Shown: piece after piece, positions 48,107 to 57,931 of the stretch | How the letters are laid out: every line of letters begins with the position of its first letter | Numbering within the stretch: position 1 is the stretch's first letter | Source: Paracoccus tegillarcae | Lineage (GTDB): Bacteria > Pseudomonadota > Alphaproteobacteria > Rhodobacterales > Rhodobacteraceae | NCBI RefSeq assembly: GCF_002847305.1 | Contig: NZ_CP025408.1 | Coordinates: forward strand, 3,695,887-3,759,886 | Reading direction: 5' to 3' | Length of the DNA stretch: 64,000 nt | Made by a program: the position numbers and the translations under genes | Notes under the pieces: generated by a model | What the model was told of the DNA's origin: nothing | What the model saw: the letters and a program-made list of their open reading frames with translations, nothing else | Database searches by the model: none

Positions 48107-49890
48107 CCGAAGGCATAACCATCACCGATCTGACCGTCACCTATCGCAACGGCCATACGGCGCTGCGCAATGCCAGCCTGACGGTGCCCTCGGGCTCGAT
48201 CACGGCGCTGGTGGGGGTGAACGGTGCGGGGAAATCAACGCTGTTCAAGGCGCTGATGGGCTTTATCCCGGCCGCGCGAGGCTGCATCACCGTGCTGGGC
48301 CAAAGCGTCGATGAGGCACTGTCGAAAAACCAGATCGCCTATGTTCCGCAGGCAGAAGAGGTCGACTGGTCGTTTCCCATTCTGGTCGAGGATGTGGTGA
48401 TGATGGGCCGCTATGGTCACATGGGCTTCCTGCGTCGCCCGCGCGCCGCCGACCATGCCGCCGTCGATCAGGCCCTGGGCCGGGTCAACATGGCCGAGTT
48501 CCGCAAGCGTCAGATCGGGGAACTGTCCGGCGGCCAGAAAAAGCGCGTCTTTCTGGCGCGCGCGCTGGCACAAGAGGGGCAGATCATTCTGCTGGACGAA
48601 CCCTTCACCGGCGTCGATGTGAAGACCGAAGAGGCGATCATCGCATTGCTGCGCGATTTGCGCAGTGAGGGGCGGGTGATCCTTGTCTCGACCCATGATC
48701 TGGGTTCTGTGCCCGAATATTGCGATCGCGTGGCGCTGATCAAGGGCACGGTGCTGGCGTCTGGCCCGCTGGCCACCACCTTTACGCAGGAAAACCTGAA
48801 ACGCGCTTTCGGCGGTGTCTTGCGCCACTTTGTTCTGGGCGGCCCGACCCTGCATGACGACCCTGATGCTCGCGCGGTCGATGTCTTCAGCGACGACGAA
48901 CGCCCGCTGATCTTCTATGGCGATCAGCACCGCACCAGAGATGACCGGGGGACGCGTCGTGATGCCCGCCCTGCTGCGAGAACATCATGCGGGGTCATCA
49001 TGCTAGAGACGCTGCTGATCCCGTTTCAATACAGTTTCATGTCCAACGCCATCTGGGTGTCGGCGCTGGTCGGCGGCGTCTGCGCCTTTCTGTCAGCCTA
49101 TCTGATGCTGAAAGGTTGGAGCCTGATCGGCGACGCCCTGTCGCATTCCATCGTGCCGGGCGTTGCTGGTGCCTACATGCTGGGCCTGCCCTTTGCGCTT
49201 GGTGCGTTTCTGTCGGGCGGACTGGCGGCGCTGACAATGTTGTTTCTCAGCAATCGCAGCGGGTTGCGCGAGGATGCGATTATCGGGCTGATCTTCACCA
49301 GCTTCTTCGGGCTGGGGCTGTTCATGGTTTCGCTGAACCCGATGGCGGTGGATATCCAGACCATCACCATGGGCAATATTCTGGCCATCTCGCCCGGCGA
49401 TGCGCTGCAGCTTGCGATCATCGGCGTTGTCTCGCTGGTAATCCTGCTGCTGAAATGGCGCGACCTGATGGCCGTCTTCTTCGACGAGACCCACGCCCGG
49501 ACCATCGGCCTGAAGCCCGACAGGCTGCGGGTCCTGTTCTTCACGCTGCTAGCGGCCTGTACGGTTGCCGCGATGCAGACCGTGGGGGCGTTTCTGGTCG
49601 TGGCCATGGTCGTCACGCCCGGTGCCACCGCCTATCTGCTGACGGACCGCTTTCCACGGCTGATTGCGCTGTCGGTGACCATCGGCACGCTGACCTCGGG
49701 CGTCGGTGCCTATCTGTCTTTCTTTCTCGATGGCGCCACCGGGGGGATCATCGTGCTGATGCAGACGCTGATCTTTCTAGCAGCCTTTGTCTTTGCGCCC
49801 ACGCACGGCATGCTGGCAGCGCGACGCCGCGCGGCGCAAGCCCTGCGCCGGGTCGACGCCCGGTCGGCAGAAGAGGAGGCCGCATCATGA
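48103..49890 (+). CDS. sitB-sitC: SitB-SitC fusion: Mn transporter ATPase joined to permease
   Basis: One open frame of 595 residues. Residues 1 to about 280 are an ABC ATPase (Walker A GVNGAGKST near 38, LSGGQKKR signature, LLDEPFTG). From M300 (ATG at 49000) comes a complete SitC-type permease with about eight helices, beginning MLETLLIPFQYSFMSNA. A basic, helix-poor linker (about residues 283-299) joins them. In the usual operon these are two overlapping genes. In a shifted frame the ATPase would stop at a TAG overlapping the SitC ATG, so a one-base frameshift (real or error) could also explain the fusion. Confidence 0.88.
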   Translation: MTEGITITDLTVTYRNGHTALRNASLTVPSGSITALVGVNGAGKSTLFKALMGFIPAARGCITVLGQSVDEALSKNQIAYVPQAEEVDWSFPILVEDVVMMGRYGHMGFLRRPRAADHAAVDQALGRVNMAEFRKRQIGELSGGQKKRVFLARALAQEGQIILLDEPFTGVDVKTEEAIIALLRDLRSEGRVILVSTHDLGSVPEYCDRVALIKGTVLASGPLATTFTQENLKRAFGGVLRHFVLGGPTLHDDPDARAVDVFSDDERPLIFYGDQHRTRDDRGTRRDARPAARTSCGVIMLETLLIPFQYSFMSNAIWVSALVGGVCAFLSAYLMLKGWSLIGDALSHSIVPGVAGAYMLGLPFALGAFLSGGLAALTMLFLSNRSGLREDAIIGLIFTSFFGLGLFMVSLNPMAVDIQTITMGNILAISPGDALQLAIIGVVSLVILLLKWRDLMAVFFDETHARTIGLKPDRLRVLFFTLLAACTVAAMQTVGAFLVVAMVVTPGATAYLLTDRFPRLIALSVTIGTLTSGVGAYLSFFLDGATGGIIVLMQTLIFLAAFVFAPTHGMLAARRRAAQALRRVDARSAEEEAAS

Positions 49891-50720
49891 TCGAGATGCT
49901 GACCCAGCCCTTCGCCTATCCTTTCATGCGCGACGCGTTCCTGATCGCCGCGATCATCGCGGTTCCGGCCGCACTGCTGTCCTGCTTTCTGGTCCTCAAG
50001 GGCTGGAGCCTGATGGGCGATGCCATCAGCCATGCGGTGCTGCCCGGTGTGGTTCTGGCCTATATCCTTGGGCTGCCGCTAATCATCGGTGCCTTTGTGG
50101 CGGGGATGATCTGTGCGCTGGCCGCAGGCTTCCTGCAGGAAAACAGCCGGGTCAAACAGGACACGGTTCTGGGCGTTGTCATGTCGGGCATGTTCGCCCT
50201 TGGGATGGTTCTGTACGTCGCGATCTCGTCCGGGGTGCATCTGGACCATGTCCTCTTTGGCAATATCTTCGGCGTCGATGCCGCGCAGATGATCAACACC
50301 GCGATCATCTCGGTCATCGTCAGCGCCGGCATCGTGATCAATTGGCGCGATCTGACATTGCACAGCTTTGATCCGGTGCAGGCGCGTGTCGCCGGCCTGC
50401 CTGTGCGCTGGCTTCATTACGGATTGTTGTCAGCCATTTCGCTGACGGTCGTGGCAATGCTGTCTGCCGTTGGCATCATCATGGCCGTCGGTCTGCTGAT
50501 CGCGCCCGGTGCCATCGCCTTTCTGCTGACCCGGCGTATGCAGACGATGATGATCGTCGCCTCGGCTGTGTCGCTGTTTTCATGCCTCGCCGGTGTCTGG
50601 ATCAGTTTCTGGCTGGACAGCGCCCCTGCCCCCACCATCATTCTGGTCCTGACCGCGATCTTCATCGCCGCCTTCACCTGGCGGCAGTTGCAGACACGCC
50701 GCATGGCACAGGCGGGCTAA
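49887..50720 (+). CDS. sitD: Manganese ABC transporter permease
   Basis: A 277-residue permease of the ABC-3 family with about eight helices. KGWSLMGDAISHAVLPGVVLA and GLLIAPGAIAFLLTRR are signatures. It is a paralog of the SitC part. It starts as ATGA over the sitBC stop and ends four bases into the convergent amidohydrolase gene. With SitA and SitBC it completes the Mn importer. Confidence 0.94.
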   Translation: MIEMLTQPFAYPFMRDAFLIAAIIAVPAALLSCFLVLKGWSLMGDAISHAVLPGVVLAYILGLPLIIGAFVAGMICALAAGFLQENSRVKQDTVLGVVMSGMFALGMVLYVAISSGVHLDHVLFGNIFGVDAAQMINTAIISVIVSAGIVINWRDLTLHSFDPVQARVAGLPVRWLHYGLLSAISLTVVAMLSAVGIIMAVGLLIAPGAIAFLLTRRMQTMMIVASAVSLFSCLAGVWISFWLDSAPAPTIILVLTAIFIAAFTWRQLQTRRMAQAG

Positions 50721-52438
50721 GCGGGGGCTATCAGAGACCGCCAGATGCGATGCCCGCCAAACCGCGCGGCCAGCCGGGTAAACTGATCTCCCTCTGGCCG
50801 ATCCAGCCCCAGCCAGCGCATCGCGTTGCCGCCCATGATATCGCCGACCCGTCCGGCGTCGCCTTGCGCCACCGCACCGACAAAGCCGCGCAGCTGACCG
50901 TGATAGGTCGTCTGCACCGGCTCTCGGGCGATCATGTGCCAGTCGCTGCCATACATCATGCGCCGCCACGCCACGCCATTCTGGCCCAGAAATTCCTGCG
51001 CCGTTCGCAATTGGGCCGACGACACCGCCGACGCCTCGTGCCAATAGCCGGTATCGAAATAAAGGTTGATATCCTCACGCATCAGCGCACCCAGTTGCGC
51101 CTGCCATGATGCCGGATTGTGATCGCCGAACCCGCCGAAATGCGCCAGATTGACCCGCAGCTCTGGGCGCGCGGCCAGAACATCCTTCCACAGCCACGGC
51201 GCGCAATAGGCCTCGGTCCCCGGCCCCGCACCCATGCTGTGCGAACCGTGGGTGGCAATGGGCACGTCATTTTCCTGACACCAGTCATACAGCGCGGTCA
51301 GCGCCCCGTCCAACGCGCTGCGTGCCGGCGGATTGCGCCGCACGGCATCGCTGGCATGAGCAAAGCTGATGCTACTGTTATCGTCGGGTCGAAAGCCCAT
51401 CGACGGGTAGAGTTTGACCCCCGCAAAGCCTCGGTTCAGGATAGCGTGCTGCACATCGCGCATTGCCTGACCCTGATCCATTGCTGCGCGCAGCGGACAG
51501 AAAGGCACGAAATTCAGCACCAGAACATCGCGCTGATCCTGCGCCAGCCGCGATGCCAGTTCGATCTGATCGCGCATCGTGCTTTGGGTCCGCGTCTCGG
51601 GGTAATCCAGCCACATGCCCAGATCGACAAGGTAGTTGCAAAAGATCTTGGCCTCGTTCTGCTTGCCGTAAAGCTGCCTTGCCCGGTCCCAGATAAAGCG
51701 TCGGTCGCGGGTCATCAGCACGGCCCATTGCAGAATGCCCGCCAGATTTAGGCTTTCGGCGGCGGCATCCTGCCGGTCGGGTTGCAGCAGACCGGGCGCC
51801 AGCTGTTGGCCAAGGCTGGCACTGGCTGCTGCGGGTGCGGCGCTGCGCATGCGGGCATCTGGCGCCGCAGCCGGGGCAATGCTCGGTGCGGGAATGCCGG
51901 CTGCCGCCTCGTCCAGCGGGACGCCTGCGGCATCTGCCATGGCATCCAGCAACAACGCATCGGGCGCCATCAGCGGAACTGTCGCGATCTCCGCATCAGC
52001 CGGTATGATCGACCTTTGCGCCTGCCGGGCTTGCACCCCCTTGTCGCGCGCGGTGCCGTAATAGCCATCGATGGCCTGCGCCAATCGCGCCTCATCGGTA
52101 TCGGGCCGCGTAAGCGCCTTGGTCCGTGCCCCGCCGCCCATATCGGCCAGTTCCTCGCCAGCCGTCCGCGTTCCCGTCAGCAGAAAATCGACGATCATCG
52201 CGGCCAAGGGCTGCACGACCCCGACGGGCAGTTCATCGGCCAATTCGGGAAACACGACCTGCCGCAGAAATCCCTGTGCGGGCACATCGCGGCCATTGAA
52301 CAGGTGCATATGCGTGTCGACCGCGTTCGCGCCCAGATCAAAGGTCTGCGCATCCGGAAAGCTTAGCCAGTCGCAACCTGACAGCGACATGACGCCAGAT
52401 GACAGCGCGGTTGCGGTGAAAAGGCGGCGTGTCAGCAT
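50717..52438 (-). CDS. Amidohydrolase-family lipoprotein
   Basis: A 573-residue predicted lipoprotein: an LTRRLFTATALSSGVMSLSG signal followed by Cys gives a lipobox (LSGC), and the RR pair hints at Tat export. VDTHMHLF (HxH), a Lys in GVKLYPSMGF, PIATHGSHS and LYFDTGYWHEAS plus MYGSDWHM supply amidohydrolase metal ligands. A low-complexity Ala/Pro stretch (about residues 180-220) interrupts the N-terminal part. Substrate unknown. ATG at 52438 is used; a longer start exists at 52477. Confidence 0.82.
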   Translation of the reverse strand: MLTRRLFTATALSSGVMSLSGCDWLSFPDAQTFDLGANAVDTHMHLFNGRDVPAQGFLRQVVFPELADELPVGVVQPLAAMIVDFLLTGTRTAGEELADMGGGARTKALTRPDTDEARLAQAIDGYYGTARDKGVQARQAQRSIIPADAEIATVPLMAPDALLLDAMADAAGVPLDEAAAGIPAPSIAPAAAPDARMRSAAPAAASASLGQQLAPGLLQPDRQDAAAESLNLAGILQWAVLMTRDRRFIWDRARQLYGKQNEAKIFCNYLVDLGMWLDYPETRTQSTMRDQIELASRLAQDQRDVLVLNFVPFCPLRAAMDQGQAMRDVQHAILNRGFAGVKLYPSMGFRPDDNSSISFAHASDAVRRNPPARSALDGALTALYDWCQENDVPIATHGSHSMGAGPGTEAYCAPWLWKDVLAARPELRVNLAHFGGFGDHNPASWQAQLGALMREDINLYFDTGYWHEASAVSSAQLRTAQEFLGQNGVAWRRMMYGSDWHMIAREPVQTTYHGQLRGFVGAVAQGDAGRVGDIMGGNAMRWLGLDRPEGDQFTRLAARFGGHRIWRSLIAPA

Positions 52439-52480
52439 GGTGCGCTCTGCAAAGTTGCCCTTGTGCGTTGATATCACGGC

Positions 52481-54112
52481 TTACAGATTCGTGACAGGCT
52501 GTCGCGCATCCTCCAAAATCATCGCGGCGGCCTTTTCGCCGATCATCGTGGCTGGCGCATGGGTGTTGCCCGACGGAAGCGTCGGCATCACCCCCGCATC
52601 GGCGATGCGCAGACCGGCCAGCCCGCGCAGCCGCAAGCGAGGATCGACCACCGCCATGTCATCGGTGCCCATCTTCGTCGTGCCGACCGGGTGAAAGATC
52701 GTGGTGCCGACATCGCCTGCGGCGCGTTCCAGATCGGACTGCGATTTCAGCGCGGCGCCCGGCAGGATCTCTGCGGGGGAAAAATCGGCCATGCGGTGCG
52801 TGGCCATCAATCGGCGGGCATGGCGGATGCTGTCAGCCGCCACCTCGCGGTCGCTTTGCGTTGACAGGTAGTTCAGCACGATGGCGGGCGCATCCCCTGC
52901 GCGCGGGCTGCGGATATGGCTGTGACCCCGGCTGTCGGGGCGCAGATTGCAGATCGAGATCGTCAGCCCCGGAAACGGGTGCAACGGGTCACCGAACTTG
53001 TCCAGCGACAGGGGCTGGACGTGATATTCAAGGTTTGGTGTCGCGAAACGGTCATCGCTGCGCGCGAATATCCCCAACTGAGAAGGCGCCATGGCCATCG
53101 GCCCGGTCCGGCGCATGGCATATTCCAGCGCGATGCCGGCCTTGCCCCAGATCGTGGCCGCGCGATCGTTCAGGGTGCGCGCGCCGCTGATCCTGAACAC
53201 CGTGCGCAATTGCAGGTGATCTTGCAGATTCGCGCCCACACCCGGCAGATCCAGCACAACGGGCACACCCAGACCGGCCAGATGCGCGGCAGCACCGATC
53301 CCCGACAGTTCCAGCAGCGCGGGCGAATTGATCGCACCCGCCGCCAGCACCACCTCGGCCCGCGCCCGCGCGATGCGCTGCTGCCCGCCCTGTTGAAAGA
53401 CGACGCCCCTGACGCGGCCCTCGTCTATCACCAGCCGCTCGGCCATCGCACCGGTCACGATGCGCAGGTTGGGCCGGCGGCGCGCAGGGTCCAGAAACGC
53501 CTTGCGCGCGTTCCAGCGGACACCTCGGCGCTGGTTCACGGGGAAATAGCCGACGCCCTCATTATCGCCGCAGTTGAAATCGGCGCAGGCCGGCAAGCCC
53601 ATCTCTTGGGCGGCCTCGGCCACCGCATCGAGGATCGGCCAGTTCAGCCGCTGCTGCTCGACCCGCAATTCGCCCTCGTTGCCGTGCAAATCGCTGGCCT
53701 CGCCAAAATGATGCTCGGATTTGCGGAAATAGGGCAGCACATCATCCCAGCCCCAGCCCGGATTGCCCGCCTGCCGCCAGCCGTCAAAATCAGCCGCCTG
53801 CCCGCGCATATAGATCATGCCGTTGATCGAGGAGCAGCCGCCCAGCACCTTCCCTCGCGGATAGTTCAGCACCCGGCCGTTCAGCCCTGCCTCGGGCTCT
53901 GTCTTGTAGCACCAGTCGACCGCTGGATTGCCCATCGAATAAAGATAGCCAACCGGGACATGCACCCAAAAGCGATTATCGCTGCCACCAGCCTCGAGCA
54001 GCAGCACCCTGTGGCGCGGATCGGCTGATAAACGGTTCGCCAGGACGCAGCCGGCACTGCCTGCGCCGATGATCACGAAATCATATTCGCCAAAGTCAGA
54101 AAGCTGGTTCAT
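52481..54112 (-). CDS. GMC family FAD oxidoreductase (choline dehydrogenase-like)
   Basis: A 543-residue GMC oxidoreductase. The dinucleotide motif GAGSAGC is at 16-22, [18 protein letters not shown] is the GMC signature 1, [18 protein letters not shown] signature 2, and the catalytic His lies in [10 protein letters not shown]. These enzymes oxidise alcohols or choline. The substrate is not deducible; without betB or a betaine transporter nearby, an alcohol dehydrogenase role is as likely as choline. ATG at 54112 is two codons inside a longer frame. Confidence 0.92.
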   Translation of the reverse strand: MNQLSDFGEYDFVIIGAGSAGCVLANRLSADPRHRVLLLEAGGSDNRFWVHVPVGYLYSMGNPAVDWCYKTEPEAGLNGRVLNYPRGKVLGGCSSINGMIYMRGQAADFDGWRQAGNPGWGWDDVLPYFRKSEHHFGEASDLHGNEGELRVEQQRLNWPILDAVAEAAQEMGLPACADFNCGDNEGVGYFPVNQRRGVRWNARKAFLDPARRRPNLRIVTGAMAERLVIDEGRVRGVVFQQGGQQRIARARAEVVLAAGAINSPALLELSGIGAAAHLAGLGVPVVLDLPGVGANLQDHLQLRTVFRISGARTLNDRAATIWGKAGIALEYAMRRTGPMAMAPSQLGIFARSDDRFATPNLEYHVQPLSLDKFGDPLHPFPGLTISICNLRPDSRGHSHIRSPRAGDAPAIVLNYLSTQSDREVAADSIRHARRLMATHRMADFSPAEILPGAALKSQSDLERAAGDVGTTIFHPVGTTKMGTDDMAVVDPRLRLRGLAGLRIADAGVMPTLPSGNTHAPATMIGEKAAAMILEDARQPVTNL

Positions 54113-54221
54113 GGGCAAAGGCTAGCGGCAGGCAGGCCGCGACGCAATCGGCCGGCCCATGATGAAGTTGCAAAGGTTTCACGCCCCCGCCCGTTGCGCG
54201 CTTGCATCAGCCGCGCCACAA

Positions 54222-54238
54222 GCGACCCGCGAGGTCGC
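54222..54238 (+). other. Hairpin in the leader of the one-carbon operon
   Basis: GCGACC-CGCGA-GGTCGC makes a perfect six-pair stem with a five-base loop. A further GTCGC copy and CTTATCAGCC follow before the PF13769 gene. The 200-base gap has no gene and could hold a structured leader, but I cannot match it to a riboswitch class I know. Confidence 0.3.
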
Positions 54239-54320
54239 AAATGGCCCGCGTGATGGTCGCAAGCGTCTTATCAGCCTTGGCGCTGCGGCCCTAATGAGAC
54301 CAAAGAAACAGGAGTTCCGA

Positions 54321-54605
54321 ATGTCCGGACTGACGCTCGTCTATTGGCGCGACATCCCTGCCCAGGTGACCATGGGCAAGGGCCGAAACGCGACGCGCGT
54401 CATTCTGAGCGAACGCTTTGAACAGGCAATCGACCGGGCCGCGATGAAGGCCGGCTTGGCAGGAACCGATGATTATCTAAGCCAGTGGCGGCGTGCAGCC
54501 GCCGATGGCGACGACCCGCAGGCCGAAGCCACCAGGATCGAGGCCGAATATGACACCGCCCGTCTGAAGGCGCTGATCGCCAATGACGGCTGGAACACGG
54601 ACTGA
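54321..54605 (+). CDS. PF13769 'virulence factor' family protein
   Basis: A 94-residue protein with LTLVYWRDIPAQVTMGKGRN at the start and an ARKRL-like helical remainder, fitting the family named virulence factor (PF13769). The name is historical. It sits first in a unit with a MetF-like reductase and a methyl-THF:corrinoid methyltransferase, and family members recur in that setting. An accessory role in folate/corrinoid one-carbon transfer is inferred. The start has AGGAG six bases upstream. Confidence 0.85.
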   Translation: MSGLTLVYWRDIPAQVTMGKGRNATRVILSERFEQAIDRAAMKAGLAGTDDYLSQWRRAAADGDDPQAEATRIEAEYDTARLKALIANDGWNTD

Positions 54606-54617
54606 AAGGCTGCAAAA

Positions 54618-55498
54618 ATGACGCTTATGCAATTTCGGACCCCAAGAACCGGCGCATCCGCGCTTCCGGCCTTTTTGCAAGGCGCCTCGGTCGAGGTGAT
54701 GCCGCGCACGGCGGAGAAGATCACCGATTTCCGCGATCACCTGCCGGCAGGCACGCAGGTCTTTGTCGCCCATATCGACGGCACCGATGCGTCAGAGATG
54801 CAGGCAACCGTGGCGAGACTGGCACGCGAAGGCTTTGCGCCCGTCCCCCATATCCCCGCGCGCATCGTGCCGGACCGCGCCGCCCTGGCGCAGTGGATCG
54901 CTGCCTATCGCGATGCCGGCGCCACCAGCGCGCTGCTGCTGGGCGGTGGTCTGAACGCGCCCAAGGGCGAGTTTGCCGATTCGATGCAGATGCTGGACAC
55001 CGGCCTCTTTGGCGATTTCCAGCGGCTTTACGTGGCCGGCCACCCGAGGGGAACCGCGACATCGACCCTGATGGCGGCGATGCGCAGGTCATGGCGGCCT
55101 TGCGGTGGAAAAAGGCATTTGCCGAACGCAGCGACGCGCAGATGGGAATCGTGACCCAGTTCTGCTTTGAGGCGAAACCCGTGATCGAATGGGTCAACAA
55201 GCTGCAGGCCGCCGGTCTGGACCTGCCGATCCGCATTGGCGTGGCCGGTCCTGCCAAGCTGCAAACCATGCTGAAATTCGCCATCATGTGCGGTGTCGGC
55301 CCCTCCCTGCGCGTGCTGCAACGCCGCGCCCGTGATGTGACCAAGCTGCTCAAACCCTATGAGCCCAACGAATTCATCACCCGGATCGCACGTCACAAAG
55401 CCGATAACCCGGATTTCGCAATCGAGGCCGCGCATCTCTTTCCGCTTGGTGGTATCACCGCTTCGACCGATTGGCTGACGCGCTTTCGCGACGCCTGA
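54618..55498 (+). pseudogene. Methylenetetrahydrofolate reductase-like protein, one frameshift
   Basis: A short MetF-family protein (about 293 residues when repaired) that would reduce 5,10-methylene-THF to 5-methyl-THF. MPRTAEKITDFRDHLPAGTQ, GFAPVPHIPARI and GGGLNAPKGEFADSMQML lie before the break; TQFCFEAKPVIEW, LPIRIGVAGPAKLQTML and LFPLGGITASTDWL lie after it, in another frame. The break is at about 55046, where CACCCGAGGGG should read with one more G. Both halves keep good family sequence, so a sequencing error is likely. Confidence 0.85.
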
Positions 55499-55517
55499 AC
55501 CCCTTGAAAGGCCCTTT

Positions 55518-56503
55518 ATGACCCGCACTGTTCTGGAATCCGCCACAAAGACCGTGATCATCGGCTTTGACGAACCCTTTTGCGTCATTGGCGAGCGTAT
55601 CAATCCCACCGGACGCAAGAAGCTGGCGGCGGAACTGGAGATGGACGATTTCACGACCGTCGAAAAGGACGCGCTGGAACAGGTGGCTTGCGGGGCCACG
55701 GTGCTGGACGTGAACTCGGGCGCGGTTTTCACCAACAAGATGGCCGATGATCCGCGCTATGCCGACAACAACTTTGTCGAGCCGATGCTGATGCCCGAAC
55801 TGATCAACCGGATTCAGGCGCTGGTCGATGTGCCGCTGTGCATCGACAGCTCGGTTCCCGGCGCGCTGAAGGCGGGGCTCGAGGCCTGCAAGGGGCGCCC
55901 GCTGCTCAACAGTGTGACCGGCGAGGAAGAGCGGCTGGAACTGGTTCTGCCGCTGGTCAAGCAATACAACGTGCCGGTGGTGGCGATTTCCAACGACGAT
56001 ACCGGCATCAGCGAGGACCCCGAGGTCCGCTTTGCCGTGGCCAAGAAGATCGTCGAACGCGCCGCCGATTTCGGCATTCCCGCGCATGACATCGTGGTTG
56101 ATCCGCTGGTCATGCCGGTGGGCGCAATGGCATCCGCCGGGCGTCAGGTGTTCGCGCTGGTGCGCAAGCTGCGCGACGAACTGGGCGTGAACACGACCTG
56201 CGGCGCCAGCAATATCAGCTTTGGCCTGCCCAACCGCCACGGCATCAACGCGGCCTTCCTGCCCATGGCCATTGGCGCGGGCATGACCAGCGCCATCATG
56301 AACCCGGTGCGTTCAGCCGAGATGGAGGCAATCAAGGCCGCCAATTTCCTGATGAACCACGACCCGAATGGTGGCGACTGGATCCGTTTCAGCCGCGTGA
56401 TCGAGGCCGTTCATGCCGGCACCCCTTCCCCGAGGCTGCCAAGGCAGCCGGCGGTGGTGGCGCAGCTGGTGGCCGTAGGGGTGGCCGCCGCGCGCGGGGT
56501 TGA
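55518..56503 (+). CDS. Methyltetrahydrofolate:corrinoid methyltransferase
   Basis: A pterin-binding-domain methyltransferase of about 328 residues. FCVIGERINPTGRKKLAAEL opens it, GATVLDVNSGAV follows, and CIDSSVPGALKAGLEA, NSVTGEEE and TTCGASNISFGLPNR line the pterin site. It moves methyl from 5-methyl-THF to a corrinoid protein, as the folate domain of MetH or as AcsE. After about 56420 one base is missing from a C run (ACCCCTTCCCC). Read in the shifted frame, the tail becomes the expected FPEAAKAAGG...RRARG ending at 56503; unrepaired, the frame runs to 56642. Confidence 0.88.
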
Positions 56504-56510
56504 ACACACG

Positions 56511-56550
56511 AAAAAAGGACAGCGCCCGACCGTGACTGGGCGCTGTTTAG
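56511..56550. terminator. Bidirectional terminator
   Basis: ACAGCGCCC (56519-56527) pairs with GGGCGCTGT (56538-56546) around a ten-base loop. On the plus strand TTAG follows; on the minus strand the stem is followed by CCTTTTTT, so it serves the enoyl-CoA hydratase gene best and the methyltransferase unit as well. Confidence 0.8.
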
Positions 56551-56628
56551 CCTATGTGGATTGCAGTTTACCGCGCAGCCACGACCTACGCCTGTGCCGT
56601 GTGTATCGCCCGGCCCGGGCTTCGAACC

Positions 56629-57395
56629 CTACCGGCCGGTGAATTTCGCCGGACGCTTTTGCAGAAACGCCTGAACACCTCGCTGAAATCTGAACTGCGG
56701 CCTGCCTGGCCTTGTAGCTTGGCCTCCAGCTTCAACTGATCGTCCAGATCGTTGTCCATCGATTCGGCAACCAGTTTGCGGACCGCCCGATAGGCACTGG
56801 TCGGGCCATCGGCCAGCTTGCGCGCGGTCTCGACCACGCCCTTAGCGAACTGATCATCGGGCAGCGCCTGCCAGATCAGCCCCCAATCAGCCGCCTTCTG
56901 CGCGGGAATCGCATCGGCCATCAACATCATCCCCATCGCACGGGCATGGCCGACCAGACGCGGGATAAACCATGTACCGCCCGCATCCGGGATCAACCCG
57001 ATACGGGTAAAGGCCTCAATGAAGCTGGCGCTTTCGGCGGCGATCACCACATCACAGCACAGCGCCAGATTGGCACCCGCACCCGCAGCGGTGCCGTTTA
57101 CCGCCGCGATCACCGGCACCGGGCAATCGACGATCGCTCGCAGCATCGGCTCGTATTCATCGCGCAGGGTGCCTTCGATATCGGTGACCGAGTTGGTATC
57201 GGTAAGGTCCTGCCCGAACAAAAGGCCCGGCCCGAGCCCGTCAGAACAACGCAACGAACATCGTCGCCAGCCCCGTCAGAGCCTGCGTGATCTCGGCCCG
57301 CATGCGGGTGTTCAACGCATTCATCAGATCGGCCGGTTCAGGATGATGGTCGCGATGCCGTCACGGATGGAAAACTGGATGGTCTCGAAGCTCAT
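56629..57395 (-). pseudogene. Enoyl-CoA hydratase/isomerase family protein, several frameshifts
   Basis: A crotonase-fold protein of about 256 residues when repaired. Fragments in order are SFETIQFSIRDGIATIILNR, MNALNTRMRAEITQAL, the central block VIAAVNGTAAGAGANLALCC (oxyanion hole) and LIPDAGGTWFIPRLVGHARA, and the C terminus AFLQKRPAKFTGR. At least four single-base losses occur near 57340, 57278, 57235 and 56680, mostly in G or C runs. It resembles the PaaG-type isomerase/hydratase of fatty-acid or phenylacetate degradation. A terminator follows. Confidence 0.82.
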
Positions 57396-57473
57396 GGTGC
57401 TGCCCTCGCTATCTGTCGGCATCTTGCCGGTTTTCGGCGCCAAGAAAACCCCGGACCGCACGTCAACCGACGG

Positions 57474-57931
57474 TTAGTCGCGCATGATCCGGTCCAGCCG
57501 GGCGCGTTCTTCATCACTTAGCGGCGCTGATGTCTCTGTTTCGCGCGCTGGCGGCTGCGCAGGAAAGACCAGCCGATCAGCAGCGCGATGAACGCCATCG
57601 CCGGCCCCGCAAGCCACAGCAGCAGATTGACCCCGCGTGCCGGCGGCTCGAACAGGACGAACTCGCCGAACCGGTCCGTGACCGCCTGAATGACTTGCCC
57701 GTTATCGTCGCCTGCGACCAGCCGTTCGCGAACATAGAGCCGCAGGTCACGGCTGATCGCCGCATTGGATTCGTCGATATTCTCGCCCTGGCAGACCGGA
57801 CAACGCAGTTTTTGCGAGATCTCTCGCGCACGCGTTTCCAGCGCCGGATCGTCCAGCACCTCATCGGGCTGCACCGCCAGTGCCAACACTGGCATCAGCA
57901 GCACAAACAGGATCGCAAATACGCGCCTCAT
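57474..57931 (-). pseudogene. ccmH: Cytochrome c maturation protein CcmH, one frameshift near the end
   Basis: CcmH (CycL), about 152 residues when repaired: signal peptide (FAILFVLLMPVLALA), heme-handling LRCPVCQGENIDES with the redox CxxC, then a transmembrane helix (LLLWLAGPAMAFIALLIGW). It reduces apocytochrome cysteines with CcmF in the periplasm. The expected C-terminal LSDEERARLDRIMRD is present in another frame ending at 57474, so one base is missing near 57540. Unrepaired, the frame stops at 57518. The start overlaps the ccmF stop (ATGA). Confidence 0.88.

Noticed and set aside
54222-54238. The leader hairpin as a known riboswitch (mini-ykkC or SAM class)
   Set aside because: mini-ykkC needs paired hairpins with ACGR loops and SAM-II needs a pseudoknot core; neither is seen, so only a hairpin is recorded.
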